Shown here: one piece after another, positions 1 to 8,977 of the stretch | How the letters are laid out: the number at the start of each line of letters is the position of its first letter | Numbering within the stretch: position 1 is the first letter of the stretch | Assembly: GCA_035560235.1 (NCBI GenBank) | Contig: DATMAG010000055.1 | Span: 1-40,101 of the forward strand | Length of the DNA stretch: 40,101 bases | Source: DASRDU01 sp035560235 | GTDB lineage: Bacteria > Acidobacteriota > Blastocatellia > RBC074 | Direction of reading: 5' to 3' | Position numbers and translations under genes: made by a program | Notes under the pieces: generated by a model | The model's database searches: none | What the model saw: the letters and a program-made list of their open reading frames with translations, nothing else | Told to the model about the DNA's origin: nothing

Positions 1-105
1 GCGATCATTGCGACGGCCCGGAAGTTACTGGGGATTATCTATCGAACACTGAAGAACAACTGGGTGTTCGCGGATTTCCCCAATTTTGTCCTTGCCGAGG
101 ACTGA
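1..105 (+). mobile_element. IS110-family transposase, C-terminal end (cut by window edge)
   Basis: Frame 1 is open from the first base to a TGA at 103-105 and encodes 34 residues including ARKLLGIIYRTLKNNWVF and DFPNFVLAE. This is the very C-terminus I associate with IS110-type transposases (Transposase_20, the half carrying the catalytic serine). IS110 elements move without terminal inverted repeats and use an element-encoded bridge RNA. Only the end of the gene is present, so intactness cannot be judged. The downstream boundary must lie in the 40 bases before the protease start at 146, or inside that gene. Family assignment rests on remembered sequence similarity of a short tail. Confidence 0.75.
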
Positions 106-145
106 TCCATTCACCTCGGAGTAGACTTTCATCATAGGAGATTCC

Positions 146-1801
146 ATGAGCTGGGACGAAGGGAGATTTGAAGATCAGCTGAAGCAGGCGGTTGAGGCTT
201 ACGACCGGCAGGCCGCAACGGCGCTCTGTCAGGAACTGATCGCGCACCTGCGCCACCGCGCCGACGTTTATCCCGAAGGCGCAGCGCGGCGCGTGCTTCA
301 GCTGCTGCGCAACAAACGCTTCTTCGATCTGCTGCAGCGCGCGGCAGACGCTTTCATTCAGTCGGGGCAGCGTGCGCCGCGTGTGCGACGGCTTTATGCC
401 CAGGCGCTGCTCGATCAGAGCAGTCTGACGGCGGCCATCGCTGAACTGAAGTCACTCGCTGCCGACACTGAAAACACAGACCCGGCGGAGCAGGCCGAGG
501 CCTGCGCGCTGATTGGCCGCGCCTGCAAGCAGCTTTATGTTGATGCCAGTGATCCGAGCCTCGCGCGCAACCGCGAGAATCTTGAGCGGGCGGTCGAGGC
601 TTATTACAACGTCTACCTGAGTGATCCGCAGAAGCACACGTGGCCCTGCATCAATGTCGTTGCGCTGCTCAATCGGGCGGCGCGCGACCAGGTGCCGCTC
701 GCCGGTTTTCCGCAGCCGCGTGAACAGGCCGCCGTCATGGCCAGCGAGCTGCTGAGCGCGATCGAGACTCAGTATGATGCGCTTGATGATGAGCGTGACG
801 CCGACACGTGGAGCCTGGGCACGGCGACCGAAGCCTGCGTTGCGCTCAACAAACCCGACGAGGCGCTCAAATGGTGCGGGCGTTACGTCCGCAGCCGCTA
901 CGCCGATGCCTTTGAACTCGCCAGCACGCTGCGCCAGTTCTCTGAGGTCTGGCAGCTCGCGCCAACCGATCCGATTCGGGTGCTGCTGCAGGCCGAACTG
1001 CTCAGACGCGAGGGCGGCTTCGTCGAACTCACGCCCGAACAGATCCGGCAGCAGCAGCAGAGTCTGAGCGGAACGAAGGCCGCTTACGAGAAGGTCTTCG
1101 GCGCTGACAGCTTCGTTTCGCTCGACTGGTACCGGCGCGGGCTGGAGCGCGGCCTCGGCGTCGCCCGCATCGGGCTTGAGACAGCGCGTGGTGAGGGAAC
1201 GGGTTTTCTCATCAGCGGCAGGGACTTCCTTGAAGCCTGGGGCGATGAACTGATTCTGCTGACCAACGCGCACGTCCTCAGCCCTGATCCGCAGGTGAAG
1301 GGCGCGCTCAGACCCGACGCGGCTGTTGTTTTGTTTGAAGCATTAAGCAACGGCGGGCAGCAGGTGTCGTGCCGGATCGAGGAGATCTTATGGACTTCGC
1401 CGCCCGAGCAGTTTGACGCAACCTTCGCGCGCCTCTCGGTGAAGATCGAAGGCGCTACGAAGTGCGAACTGGCAAAGGCCCGTCCGCTCAGGGAGGACAA
1501 TCAGCGCGTTTACGTCATCGGATATCCGGGCGGCGGCGCGCTCTCGTTTTCGTTGCACGACAATCTGCTGCTTGACTACGATGACCGGCTGATCCATTAC
1601 CGCACGCCGACCGAAGGCGGCAGTTCCGGCAGCCCCGTCTTCAATCAGCAGTGGCAGCTGATCGGACTGCATCACCTGGGCGGCGTGCTGCCGAAGCTGA
1701 ACGGACAGACCGGGACATACGAAGCGAACGAAGGCATCTGGATCCAGGCAATCAGGAGGGCCGTCAACAGCAATTTCAGTGTGGCCGGAAGCACTGTCTG
1801 A
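146..1801 (+). CDS. TRAFs-binding / TPR-like domain fused to trypsin-like serine protease
   Basis: 551 aa, no signal peptide or membrane segment, so probably cytoplasmic. Residues 1-100 are TPR-like helices. Residues about 115-275 resemble the TRAFs-binding region of MAP3K5-type kinases (DUF4071): a GRxxKxxY motif, then a YxxxYxxxP stretch, INVVALL, and FELASTLRQFSEVW. Residues about 335-545 are a chymotrypsin-fold protease with a complete triad: His376 in LLTNAHVLS, Asp424 in FDATFARL and Ser494 in GGSSGSPVFN. The ATG is preceded by an AGGAG ribosome site. In bacteria this architecture is often part of multi-gene conflict or signalling systems that use proteases as effectors. The immediate upstream neighbour is an IS110 end and the downstream gene is an unrelated convergent moaE, so any partner genes would lie outside the window. 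The domain calls are solid; the biological role is inference. Confidence 0.85.
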   Translation: MSWDEGRFEDQLKQAVEAYDRQAATALCQELIAHLRHRADVYPEGAARRVLQLLRNKRFFDLLQRAADAFIQSGQRAPRVRRLYAQALLDQSSLTAAIAELKSLAADTENTDPAEQAEACALIGRACKQLYVDASDPSLARNRENLERAVEAYYNVYLSDPQKHTWPCINVVALLNRAARDQVPLAGFPQPREQAAVMASELLSAIETQYDALDDERDADTWSLGTATEACVALNKPDEALKWCGRYVRSRYADAFELASTLRQFSEVWQLAPTDPIRVLLQAELLRREGGFVELTPEQIRQQQQSLSGTKAAYEKVFGADSFVSLDWYRRGLERGLGVARIGLETARGEGTGFLISGRDFLEAWGDELILLTNAHVLSPDPQVKGALRPDAAVVLFEALSNGGQQVSCRIEEILWTSPPEQFDATFARLSVKIEGATKCELAKARPLREDNQRVYVIGYPGGGALSFSLHDNLLLDYDDRLIHYRTPTEGGSSGSPVFNQQWQLIGLHHLGGVLPKLNGQTGTYEANEGIWIQAIRRAVNSNFSVAGSTV

Positions 1802-1829
1802 AAATCCGTTTCCCGAGCTCTCTGCCGGA

Positions 1830-2270
1830 TCAGACCGTCTCAGGCGGCGCCTGGCCTTCGACCCAGGCTGCGCCGTCCTCGAAGACTTCCTTCTTCCAGA
1901 TCGGCACGGTCTGTTTCAGGCGATCAATCGCGTAATGGCAGGCTTCAAAGGCGACGCGGCGGTGAGGCGAGGTGATGACAATGACGACGCTCGATTCTGA
2001 AATCTTCAGTTCACCGAAGCGATGAATGATGCCGATGCGTTCGACTTCGGGCCAGCGCGCGCGGATTTCATCACCGAGCCGTCGCATCTCCTTCAAAGCC
2101 ATCGGCACATAGGCTTCGTATTGCAGCGTGACGACCGGGCGGCCTTTGGTGTTGTCGCGCACGACGCCGTCAAAGGTCACCATCGCCCCGGCAGCGCCCG
2201 TCAGCAGGCGTCGTTCAAGGCCGGGCTTGTCTATCGGCTCGCGCGTGATCTCAAAAATATCCTCAGTCAT
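1830..2270 (-). CDS. moaE: Molybdopterin synthase catalytic subunit MoaE
   Basis: 146 aa from the ATG at 2270, matching the usual length of about 150. MoaE with MoaD inserts the dithiolene sulfurs into precursor Z during molybdenum-cofactor synthesis in the cytoplasm. Family blocks visible are GAMVTFDGVVRDNTKGRPV, LQYEAYVPMA, IIHRFGELKISESSVVIVI, SPHRRVAFEACHYAIDRLKQ and VPIWKKE, the last carrying the conserved active-site lysine. A longer reading from a TTG at 2372 would add 34 non-conserved residues and overlap the upstream gene by 14 bases; I prefer the ATG, although its ribosome site is weak. No moaD or other moa gene is nearby. The upstream same-strand gene ends about 90 bases away, so co-transcription is possible. 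Confidence 0.93.
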   Translation of the reverse strand: MTEDIFEITREPIDKPGLERRLLTGAAGAMVTFDGVVRDNTKGRPVVTLQYEAYVPMALKEMRRLGDEIRARWPEVERIGIIHRFGELKISESSVVIVITSPHRRVAFEACHYAIDRLKQTVPIWKKEVFEDGAAWVEGQAPPETV

Positions 2271-2358
2271 AATCGCATCTTCATCAGAAGCCGCGCCGCT
2301 GTCAACCTGCGCGCCAGCAGAGATATCAGAGCTGGCACGGCTTCCGTCAGGCGTGAAC

Positions 2359-3564
2359 TCAGTAGATGACAAGAAAGCTGTTGTCCTTTTCCGCCACGAC
2401 TGTCGGCAGTCCCCACACCGGAACGCCTGGAGCGGTTTCCATTTCTCCGACCGGTTTCGTCTTTTGATCGAAGACCTGCCAGGCGAGCGAGCCGCCCTTC
2501 TTCCAGCCGGTGCCTTCAGTCCAGACGATGAGCATTTCCCCGCGTTCGTTCACAGCCACAGCCGGATGTTTGCGCCTGCCGCCTTCGCCTGGTGCGGCGA
2601 CGGGAAGAGGTTTTACGCCAGGAGCAGAGTCGAGCGCGGCAAAGAAGATTTGTCCGTTGTTCTCCCACGCCGCAACCGGACGTTTTGAGCCTGTGGCGGC
2701 GGCCACCGTCACACTGCTCATCGGGCAGGTAGTCAGCTTCCAATCGTCGAGACTGAGGCCGCGAAAGGTTCTGCCCCGGTCGCGCGAAACGAGCAGAAAC
2801 ATTCCGCGACTGACCATCTCTGTGGCCGTGCGATAGAGCAGATAGAGATCACCGCGCTCATCGGCAAAGGCGCGCATGCCGCAGCAGCCGCACGCGCCAG
2901 TCTCCTGGCTGAAGGCGGCAACTTCACGCGCAAACGTCCGGCCTTCGTCGGTCGAACGAGCGATCCAGACGCGGCGATGGGCTTCGCCTTCCTGTTCGCC
3001 TTTGCCGTGCCAGACGACGTAAACATTCCCCGCCTGATCGGCGGCGACCGAACCGCCTCCGTCCAGCCCGCCCGAAAACTGCATCACGTTGCGCTGCGGC
3101 TCGAACGCCGTGCCTGAATCATCGAGCCGCGCATAAAGCATCGGCGCTGAACCTGCGGGGCCGCGCGGTTCGGCCTTCTGCGAGCCGTTCCAGGCGACGT
3201 GAACACGTCCGTTCTTTCCGACTGCGAGTTGTGCGCCGCGAATGGTACCGAGTGCGACAGCGCTGCCAGGCTGACTGTTGACCCGGAGCGGCGTTGAAAA
3301 GTCCTGCTGACCGGGCGCGCGGCGCGCATAAAAAATATCTCCCGCGCCCGGCTCTCCGGCAAACCAGATCAGGTGCAGCACGCCGCGCGCGTCCATCACT
3401 GCCTGCGGCTGAATTCCGCCGTTCGGAGTTCTGAGCAGCCTGACCTTCACCGGGCTCCCTCCGGCGGAATGCGATTTCGGTTCAGCAGCCGGCACACTCA
3501 GCAGCAGAATCAGGCCGACGAGCAGGCCGACTCCCGGCCTGAAACCTTGTTTCGTTCTGAACAT
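2359..3564 (-). CDS. Exported sialidase-fold (BNR/Asp-box) protein
   Basis: 401 aa. A short basic N-terminus and a hydrophobic stretch (residues 11-27) form a signal peptide. The rest alternates short beta segments such as LHLIWFAG, VHVAWNG, VYVVWHG and LYLLYR, typical of a six-bladed sialidase-like propeller. Two clear Asp boxes are present: STDEGRTF (204-211) and SRDRGRTF (260-267). The arginine triad and nucleophilic tyrosine of true sialidases cannot be assigned with confidence, so enzymatic activity is unproven. Oddly, one loop has a dense cysteine motif, GACGCCGM (223-230), with another cysteine at 280 (TTCPMSS), which could bind a metal or form disulfides. Transcribed towards moaE and divergent from the exported TPR gene. 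Confidence 0.75.
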   Translation of the reverse strand: MFRTKQGFRPGVGLLVGLILLLSVPAAEPKSHSAGGSPVKVRLLRTPNGGIQPQAVMDARGVLHLIWFAGEPGAGDIFYARRAPGQQDFSTPLRVNSQPGSAVALGTIRGAQLAVGKNGRVHVAWNGSQKAEPRGPAGSAPMLYARLDDSGTAFEPQRNVMQFSGGLDGGGSVAADQAGNVYVVWHGKGEQEGEAHRRVWIARSTDEGRTFAREVAAFSQETGACGCCGMRAFADERGDLYLLYRTATEMVSRGMFLLVSRDRGRTFRGLSLDDWKLTTCPMSSVTVAAATGSKRPVAAWENNGQIFFAALDSAPGVKPLPVAAPGEGGRRKHPAVAVNERGEMLIVWTEGTGWKKGGSLAWQVFDQKTKPVGEMETAPGVPVWGLPTVVAEKDNSFLVIY

Positions 3565-3774
3565 TTTTTCTTCTCCGATAACGAGCTGAATGGTGCTCTG
3601 CTGAATTGATAACTTACCCTTCTGCCGTCTGGCAAGCTTCGCGCTGCCGTTCCGACGATTGACATTGACCCGGCAGCAGCCAGCCGTTAGATTACCCCTG
3701 CCGGAACGATGACCTCAGCTCATCGGCCTTCACGACCCCGGCCCTGTATTCTCAAATCTCAGTCAGGTCAGAAA

Positions 3775-5577
3775 ATGTACAAGCAATTCTCTTTCACTCC
3801 CGTGATCGTCCTGTTTCTCAGCCTCGCGCCATTCGCTTCAATGCCGGTTGAGAGCTTCGCAGCGTCTGCTTCTGCAACCGCGCGTGCAGCCCTCAGGCAG
3901 GAGCAGGAGGACGAGACATTTGATCTCTTTGTCCGGGGCATGAAGAAGTTCGCCGCGAAGGAACACCGGACTGCGGCTGAGTTTCTTGAAAAGGCAGTAC
4001 AGGCCGAGCCGGACTTCGTCGCCGCGCACTTCTATCTCGGTCTGGCCTGTTACAACCTGCAACGTTACGAGGACTCGGCGCGGGCGCTTGAACAGGCGCT
4101 CACGCTCCTGCCCGACACTGCTGACATACATTTTGCCCTCGGCTATACCAGATTATCTCTTCGGCAGTTTGACCGCGCGGCAGAATCGTTCAGACAGGCC
4201 GCCGAGCTGCGCCCCGATCTGCCGCACGTCTTCAGGCTGCTGGCCCAGGCTTACCGGCAGGCGGGCAGGAATGAGAAAGCCGCCGCCGCGCTGAAGCAGG
4301 CTAAAGTGCCGGCAGTCCCGACTGCCCGCCAGTATTACATTCGGGGCCGCGATTACCTGCGCGTGAGGCTCCTGATGCAGGCCATTGCGGATCTGCGGCA
4401 GGCGGTTGCGCTCGACCCGCAGATGGCTGAAGGCTTCAATGACCTCGGCTTTGCCCTGCAACTGCTCGATCGGCAGGAAGAGGCAGTCGGAGCTTATCAG
4501 AAGGCGCTTGCGCTCAATGAAAACCTCCCGAACGCGGCTTATAACCTCGGCATCGCCTGCTGGACGCTGCGGCAGTATGAACAGGCGGCTGCCGCCTTTA
4601 TGAAAGCGCTGCAACTGCGCCCGGAAGACACGCGGATTTACGGGCATCTGGGCGAGGTTTATCTGGCCACGGGCGAAACGGCCAAAGCGGCGGCGCTCTT
4701 TCAGCGCGAAGTCGAACTGAGTCTGGAGAATGTCGGGGCGCTGCACCGGCTGGCCGGGGCTTATATGAAGCTGCAGTGCCGCGACGAAGCGATTGCCACG
4801 CTCCGGCGCGCAGTCCGGCTCAAATCGAACGATGCGCAGGCGCACAGACAACTCGGCTACTGGCTGTCCGGGACGGGTCAGCAGCAGGAAGCCATCGCGG
4901 AACTGCGGCTGGCGCTCGACCTGAATCCCAAAGACACGGACGCGGAGCGTACGCTGCAAAGCGTCCTCAGCTTTCTGAGTTCTCCGCCGCCGGTCAGAGA
5001 GCTTGAAGAGAACGCCGCCCGCAATCCGAACGATGCCGACGCCCTGGTGCGACTGGCCATCGCTTACCGCGGTCTGGCGCGGCAGGCAGAGGCCGCAGAA
5101 CTCTACCGCCGGGCGCTGAAACTGAAGCTGGAACAGGCCGACTGGTATCTCGACCTCGGCATCTCGCTTGCCGAAGCCGGGCGGCGTGACGAAGCGATGG
5201 AAGCGTACCGCGAACTGATCAGGCTCAAACCTGATTCTGCCGCCGGGCATCTGAACCTCGGTCTCGGCTATCTGACTTCGAGCCGCTACGAAGAGGCCAT
5301 CCCGTACCTGCAGCGAGTGACTGAGTTGAAGCCCGATGCCGCACAGGTCATGACCCTGCTCGGCAAGGCGCACCTCGAATTGCGGCAGTATACTGAAGCT
5401 GTCGCAGCCCTGCGCCGAGCGCTCACACTGCAGCCCGACCTGACGGATACGCGCTTCCTGCTCGGCATCGGTCTGGCGCGGCTCGGTGACAGAAAGGCTG
5501 CGCTTGAAGAGCAGCAGAAACTGAGCAGACAGGACCCGGAACTGGCTCGCCGGTTACTCGCGCTGATCAATCCGTAA
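3775..5577 (+). CDS. Exported TPR-repeat protein
   Basis: 600 aa from the ATG at 3775. That start gives a clean signal peptide (MYKQFSFTPVIVLFLSLAPF, cleavage likely after about residue 29) and has an AGGTCAG ribosome site. An upstream in-frame ATG at 3709 would bury the signal peptide and is rejected. After export, almost the whole chain is TPR units of about 34 residues (roughly 13-15), with the usual A/L/Y/G/A/P spacing, for example AHFYLGLACYNLQRYEDSAR and AAYNLGIACWTLRQYEQAA. A short break with prolines (near SFLSSPPPVRELEEN) divides the array in two. TPRs are protein-binding scaffolds; no catalytic domain is attached, so it probably organises an envelope or periplasmic complex. Partner unknown. 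Confidence 0.85.
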   Translation: MYKQFSFTPVIVLFLSLAPFASMPVESFAASASATARAALRQEQEDETFDLFVRGMKKFAAKEHRTAAEFLEKAVQAEPDFVAAHFYLGLACYNLQRYEDSARALEQALTLLPDTADIHFALGYTRLSLRQFDRAAESFRQAAELRPDLPHVFRLLAQAYRQAGRNEKAAAALKQAKVPAVPTARQYYIRGRDYLRVRLLMQAIADLRQAVALDPQMAEGFNDLGFALQLLDRQEEAVGAYQKALALNENLPNAAYNLGIACWTLRQYEQAAAAFMKALQLRPEDTRIYGHLGEVYLATGETAKAAALFQREVELSLENVGALHRLAGAYMKLQCRDEAIATLRRAVRLKSNDAQAHRQLGYWLSGTGQQQEAIAELRLALDLNPKDTDAERTLQSVLSFLSSPPPVRELEENAARNPNDADALVRLAIAYRGLARQAEAAELYRRALKLKLEQADWYLDLGISLAEAGRRDEAMEAYRELIRLKPDSAAGHLNLGLGYLTSSRYEEAIPYLQRVTELKPDAAQVMTLLGKAHLELRQYTEAVAALRRALTLQPDLTDTRFLLGIGLARLGDRKAALEEQQKLSRQDPELARRLLALINP

Positions 5578-5601
5578 GGTTGTCTGAACCTGCTCCGGGC
5601 A

Positions 5602-5630
5602 TTGATTCATTTGCAGGCTGGTTATGTTAT
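5602..5630 (+). promoter_or_regulatory. Possible sigma-70 promoter for the hybrid kinase gene
   Basis: TTGATT (5602-5607) and TGTTAT (5625-5630) are separated by 17 bases in the gap before the histidine kinase ATG at 5681. Each matches the consensus at four of six positions. An AT-rich dyad, CTGGTT...AACCAG (5617-5636), overlaps the -10 box. Weak evidence. Confidence 0.3.
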
Positions 5631-5680
5631 AAACCAGTCTGCTCTGTAACAATTCAATGAAGAGCAGACGGAGATAACCG

Positions 5681-8434
5681 ATGTCCGGCAATAAACCGTC
5701 AAACTTTGCCCGCTACGGTCTGGCCATTGCCCTGACGCTGACTGTGCTGGGAATCAGAATGGCGTTTGCGCCGCTGCTCAGCGCCAATGCACCGTTCATC
5801 TTCTTCTATCCGGCGGTTTTCATCTCGGCGCTCTACGGCGGCTTCGGCCCGGGCCTGACCGCCGCCCTGTCCGGTGGTCTGATGGCCATTTTCTTCATTC
5901 TTCGGCCTGAGTACTCGCTGGCGGTTGAACGCACTTCTGATCTGGCGGGCCTGCTGCTCTATCTGGGAAACAGCCTGCTCGTGAGCTGGATGGGTGGCAG
6001 TCGGCTCAGGACCGGCAGGGCGCTCCGGGCAAGCAGGGATCTGTTTGCGAGCGCCTTTGAAGCCAGTCCGCTGGCGCTGACCATTACTTCGCTCAGAACC
6101 GGACGCCTGCTGGAAGTCAACGAAACCTTCGTCCGGCTGGCCGGATACACGCGTGACGAGGCGGTCGGACGCACGACGCTTGAACTGGGGCTGTGGGCCA
6201 ATCCGAGCGACCGCACGGCAGAACTGGCGCAGGTCACGGCGCAGCACAGGGTGCGAAATCAGGAATACCGGTTTCGCATGAAGGATGGAAAGGAGCTGAT
6301 CGGTCTGCTCTCAGCCGAGCAGATCGAAATTGACGGAGAACCCTGCGCGCTGACGCTGATTGAGGACATCACCGAGCGCAAACGCGCTGAAGATGCCCTG
6401 CGCGAAAGCGAGGCCCGGCTCTCGGCGCTGCTTGAACAGCTTCCGGTCGGCGTCGGGCTGACTGACGCAGCGGGGCACTGGATTCTGTCCAATCCCGTGC
6501 TGCGCCGGTTTGTGGGAGACGTAATTCCGTCGCGGGACTCCCGCACAGGCGTGCGCTGGCGCGCCTGGGACAGTGACGGACAGCCGATCGAAAAATCACA
6601 GTGGCCCGGCGCGCGGGCGCTGCGGGGCGAAACAGTCGAGGGGATGGACTTCCTTTTCACATCCGGCACCGGGCAGGAGGTCTGGACGCGTGTGAGTTCC
6701 GCGCCCTTTCGCAATGCGGCAGGGGAAATAATCGGAGCGCTCATCGTCATTCAGGACATTGATACCCGCAAGCGCGCCGAGGCGCAGTTGCGTGAGCGCG
6801 CTGAAGAGATTGCCGCCCTGATGGAAGCTGTTCCGGCAGTCGTGTTCATTACCCGCGATCCCGACGCGCAGGTCATCACCGGCAGCCGCACGGCCCGCGA
6901 AATCCTCAGAATGTCGCCCGGCGAGAACCTCTCGAAGACTGCGCCGGCAGGCAAAGCTCCCGTTCACTTCAGGATTTTCAGAAATGGCGTTGAAGTGCCG
7001 CCTGAAGAACTGCCGGTTCAGCTCGCCGCGCGCGGGATCGAGATTCACGATTATGAAGAGGAAATCCGCTTCGAGAACGGCGATTCAGTCTGGCTCTTCG
7101 GCAATGCCGTCCCGCTGCGCGATGAAGACGGCAATGCGCGTGGAGCTGTCAGCGCCTTCGTGGACATCACCGAGCGCAAGCGGGCTGAAAAGGAGCGCGA
7201 GGAACTGCTCGCGCGCGAACAGGCAGCCCGCGCCGCCGCCGAAGCAGCCACCCGCACAAAGGACGAATTTCTGGCAGTCGTCTCGCACGAACTGCGCAGC
7301 CCGCTCAGCTCCATTCTCGGCTACACGCGGCTCGCCCGCGCGCATGCCACCGATGCGGCCACGGTCATTCACCACTGCAACATCATCGAACGCAGCGCGA
7401 AGATGCAGCAGCAGCTGATTGAAGACCTGCTCGACACGGCCCGCATCATCACCGGCAAACTGAAGATCGAAGCTGCGCCCGCCGATCTGCGGCTTGTGCT
7501 GGAAGAGGCGCTTTCGGTCGTGCAGCCCGCCGCCGAAGCAAAACGAATCGAACTCATCGCCCGGCTCGGCGATGAACCGCTTGAAATCATCGGCGACGCC
7601 GCCCGCCTGCAGCAGGTCGTCTGGAATCTGCTGCAGAACGCGATCAAGTTCACGCCCGAAGGCGGACGCGTCGAACTGCGGCTTGAACGCAGTGACCGGC
7701 AGGCGCGCGTCATCGTCAGCGATTCGGGCAAGGGCATTGAGCCGGAGTTTCTGGCGACCATCTTTGACCGTTTCAGCCAGAACGATATGTCGCGCACGCG
7801 ACGGCACGGCGGCCTCGGCCTGGGCCTTGCGCTCGCCCGGCAGCTCGTCGAACTGCACAGCGGAACGATTGAGGCCTCAAGCGATGGGGTGGGACAGGGC
7901 GCGACCTTCACTGTCACGCTGCCGCTGTACGTCCCGCAGCCTGCCGTCAGCCAGCCGCCGCGAGCCGGTGCTGAAGTTCGCACCGGACAGGAAGCGATTC
8001 CGCTCGATGGCCTGCCGCGACTCGACGGCGTGCGCGTGCTGCTCGTGGAAGATCAGGAGGAGACGCGTTTCCTGGTGACGAACGCGCTCGCCGAATGGGG
8101 CGCAACGGTGACAACGGCAGCTTCAGGCCCTGAAGCGCGGGCGCGGCTGCAGGATCACCGATTCGATGTGCTGGTCTGCGATATTGCCATGCCGGACGAA
8201 GACGGTTATGAAGTCATTGAGAAAGTCCGTGAGATCGAAAACGAACGCGGAGAGGCAGGCCCGCAGCGCCTGCCGGCCATTGCGCTGACGGCAATGGCCC
8301 GCTCAGAAGATCGCCTGCAGGCGCTGGCCGCAGGCTTTCAGACCCACGTCGCCAAACCGGTCGAGATCGCTGAACTCGTAATGGTCATTCACAGCCTGAC
8401 CCGGAGTCGTCAGCAGGGCACGGCGATGAACTGA
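5681..8434 (+). CDS. Multi-PAS hybrid sensor histidine kinase with receiver domain
   Basis: 917 aa. Residues 10-105 hold several hydrophobic helices with the FFYPAVFISALYGGFGPGL signature of the DUF4118/KdpD-like membrane region. Three PAS domains follow (about 118-235, 242-365 and 375-505), each of the first two ending in a TERKRAE-like or DTRKRAE linker. HisKA is at about 526-595 with phospho-accepting His536 in VVSHELRSPLSS. HATPase_c is at about 640-755 with N (LLQNAIKFTPEGG), G1 (DSGKGI) and G2 (GGLGLGLALA) boxes. A C-terminal receiver (about 785-910) has phospho-acceptor Asp834 in CDIAMPDEDGYE and Lys892 in HVAKPVE. All catalytic residues are intact. An internal phosphorelay is expected, and no response regulator with an output domain is adjacent, so the final target is unknown. 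The ribosome site is ACGGAG before the ATG. Confidence 0.93.
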   Translation: MSGNKPSNFARYGLAIALTLTVLGIRMAFAPLLSANAPFIFFYPAVFISALYGGFGPGLTAALSGGLMAIFFILRPEYSLAVERTSDLAGLLLYLGNSLLVSWMGGSRLRTGRALRASRDLFASAFEASPLALTITSLRTGRLLEVNETFVRLAGYTRDEAVGRTTLELGLWANPSDRTAELAQVTAQHRVRNQEYRFRMKDGKELIGLLSAEQIEIDGEPCALTLIEDITERKRAEDALRESEARLSALLEQLPVGVGLTDAAGHWILSNPVLRRFVGDVIPSRDSRTGVRWRAWDSDGQPIEKSQWPGARALRGETVEGMDFLFTSGTGQEVWTRVSSAPFRNAAGEIIGALIVIQDIDTRKRAEAQLRERAEEIAALMEAVPAVVFITRDPDAQVITGSRTAREILRMSPGENLSKTAPAGKAPVHFRIFRNGVEVPPEELPVQLAARGIEIHDYEEEIRFENGDSVWLFGNAVPLRDEDGNARGAVSAFVDITERKRAEKEREELLAREQAARAAAEAATRTKDEFLAVVSHELRSPLSSILGYTRLARAHATDAATVIHHCNIIERSAKMQQQLIEDLLDTARIITGKLKIEAAPADLRLVLEEALSVVQPAAEAKRIELIARLGDEPLEIIGDAARLQQVVWNLLQNAIKFTPEGGRVELRLERSDRQARVIVSDSGKGIEPEFLATIFDRFSQNDMSRTRRHGGLGLGLALARQLVELHSGTIEASSDGVGQGATFTVTLPLYVPQPAVSQPPRAGAEVRTGQEAIPLDGLPRLDGVRVLLVEDQEETRFLVTNALAEWGATVTTAASGPEARARLQDHRFDVLVCDIAMPDEDGYEVIEKVREIENERGEAGPQRLPAIALTAMARSEDRLQALAAGFQTHVAKPVEIAELVMVIHSLTRSRQQGTAMN

Positions 8435-8480
8435 AGGGCGGCGCGACGGCGGGAGACCAGGCCAGCGGGGAGAAAATTTC

Positions 8481-8933
8481 ATGGCAGCCAGCAGGTTCAA
8501 AGTCGAACAGATTGATCACGTCCACGTCCACGTTCACGATCAGTACGAGGCCGCCGCCTGGTACAAAGAGGTTCTCGGACTGGAGATTCTCGCCGGGTAT
8601 GAAGACTGGGCAGCCGATGGCGGCCCGCTCACCATTTCAAGCGACGGAGGAAACACCAGCCTGGCGCTCTTTCAGCGGGCGCGCGGAAGCGGCGCAGCCT
8701 TCAGCACAATTGCCTTTCGCGTCGGCGGTGAGGCTTTCATCGCCTTTCTCGCCGGTCTGAAGGAGTGCGAACTCAGAGACATTCGCGGCAATCGCGTCAG
8801 CAGCGCCGATCTTGTTGATCACGAGAGATCATTCTCGATCTATTTCTGCGATCCGGACGGCAATCCTTTTGAGCTGACGACGTATGACTACCAGTACGTC
8901 AGCGAGCGCCTCGCCCAGGATTCATTGCGCTGA
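8481..8933 (+). CDS. VOC-family (glyoxalase/dioxygenase fold) protein
   Basis: 150 aa forming one vicinal-oxygen-chelate unit of two babab modules. The N-terminal strand IDHVHVHVHD supplies a candidate metal histidine, AAWYKEVLGLEIL is the classic first helix, and the C-terminal FCDPDGNPFELTTYDY holds the usual metal glutamate. Members include glyoxalase I, dioxygenases and antibiotic-resistance proteins, and the substrate cannot be told from sequence. The gene starts 46 bases after the histidine kinase with a GGGGAG ribosome site, so it is probably co-transcribed with it, and it ends before a strong hairpin. Confidence 0.82.
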   Translation: MAASRFKVEQIDHVHVHVHDQYEAAAWYKEVLGLEILAGYEDWAADGGPLTISSDGGNTSLALFQRARGSGAAFSTIAFRVGGEAFIAFLAGLKECELRDIRGNRVSSADLVDHERSFSIYFCDPDGNPFELTTYDYQYVSERLAQDSLR

Positions 8934-8977
8934 GCGCGCGAACCCGGCCCGGACTTCAATTCGGCCTGGTGATTCAG

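Noticed and set aside
452..1273. Minus-strand 273-codon frame inside the protease gene
   Set aside because: Shadow of the well-supported TRAFs-binding/trypsin protein.
3635..3652. Sigma-54-like TGGCAAG...GCGCT before the exported TPR gene
   Set aside because: The GG and GC spacing fits, but the TT before GC and the AC of the -24 element are missing, so it is no better than expected by chance.
4153..5373. Minus-strand 406-codon frame inside the TPR gene
   Set aside because: Mirror frame of a clear TPR protein with signal peptide; its composition is not protein-like.
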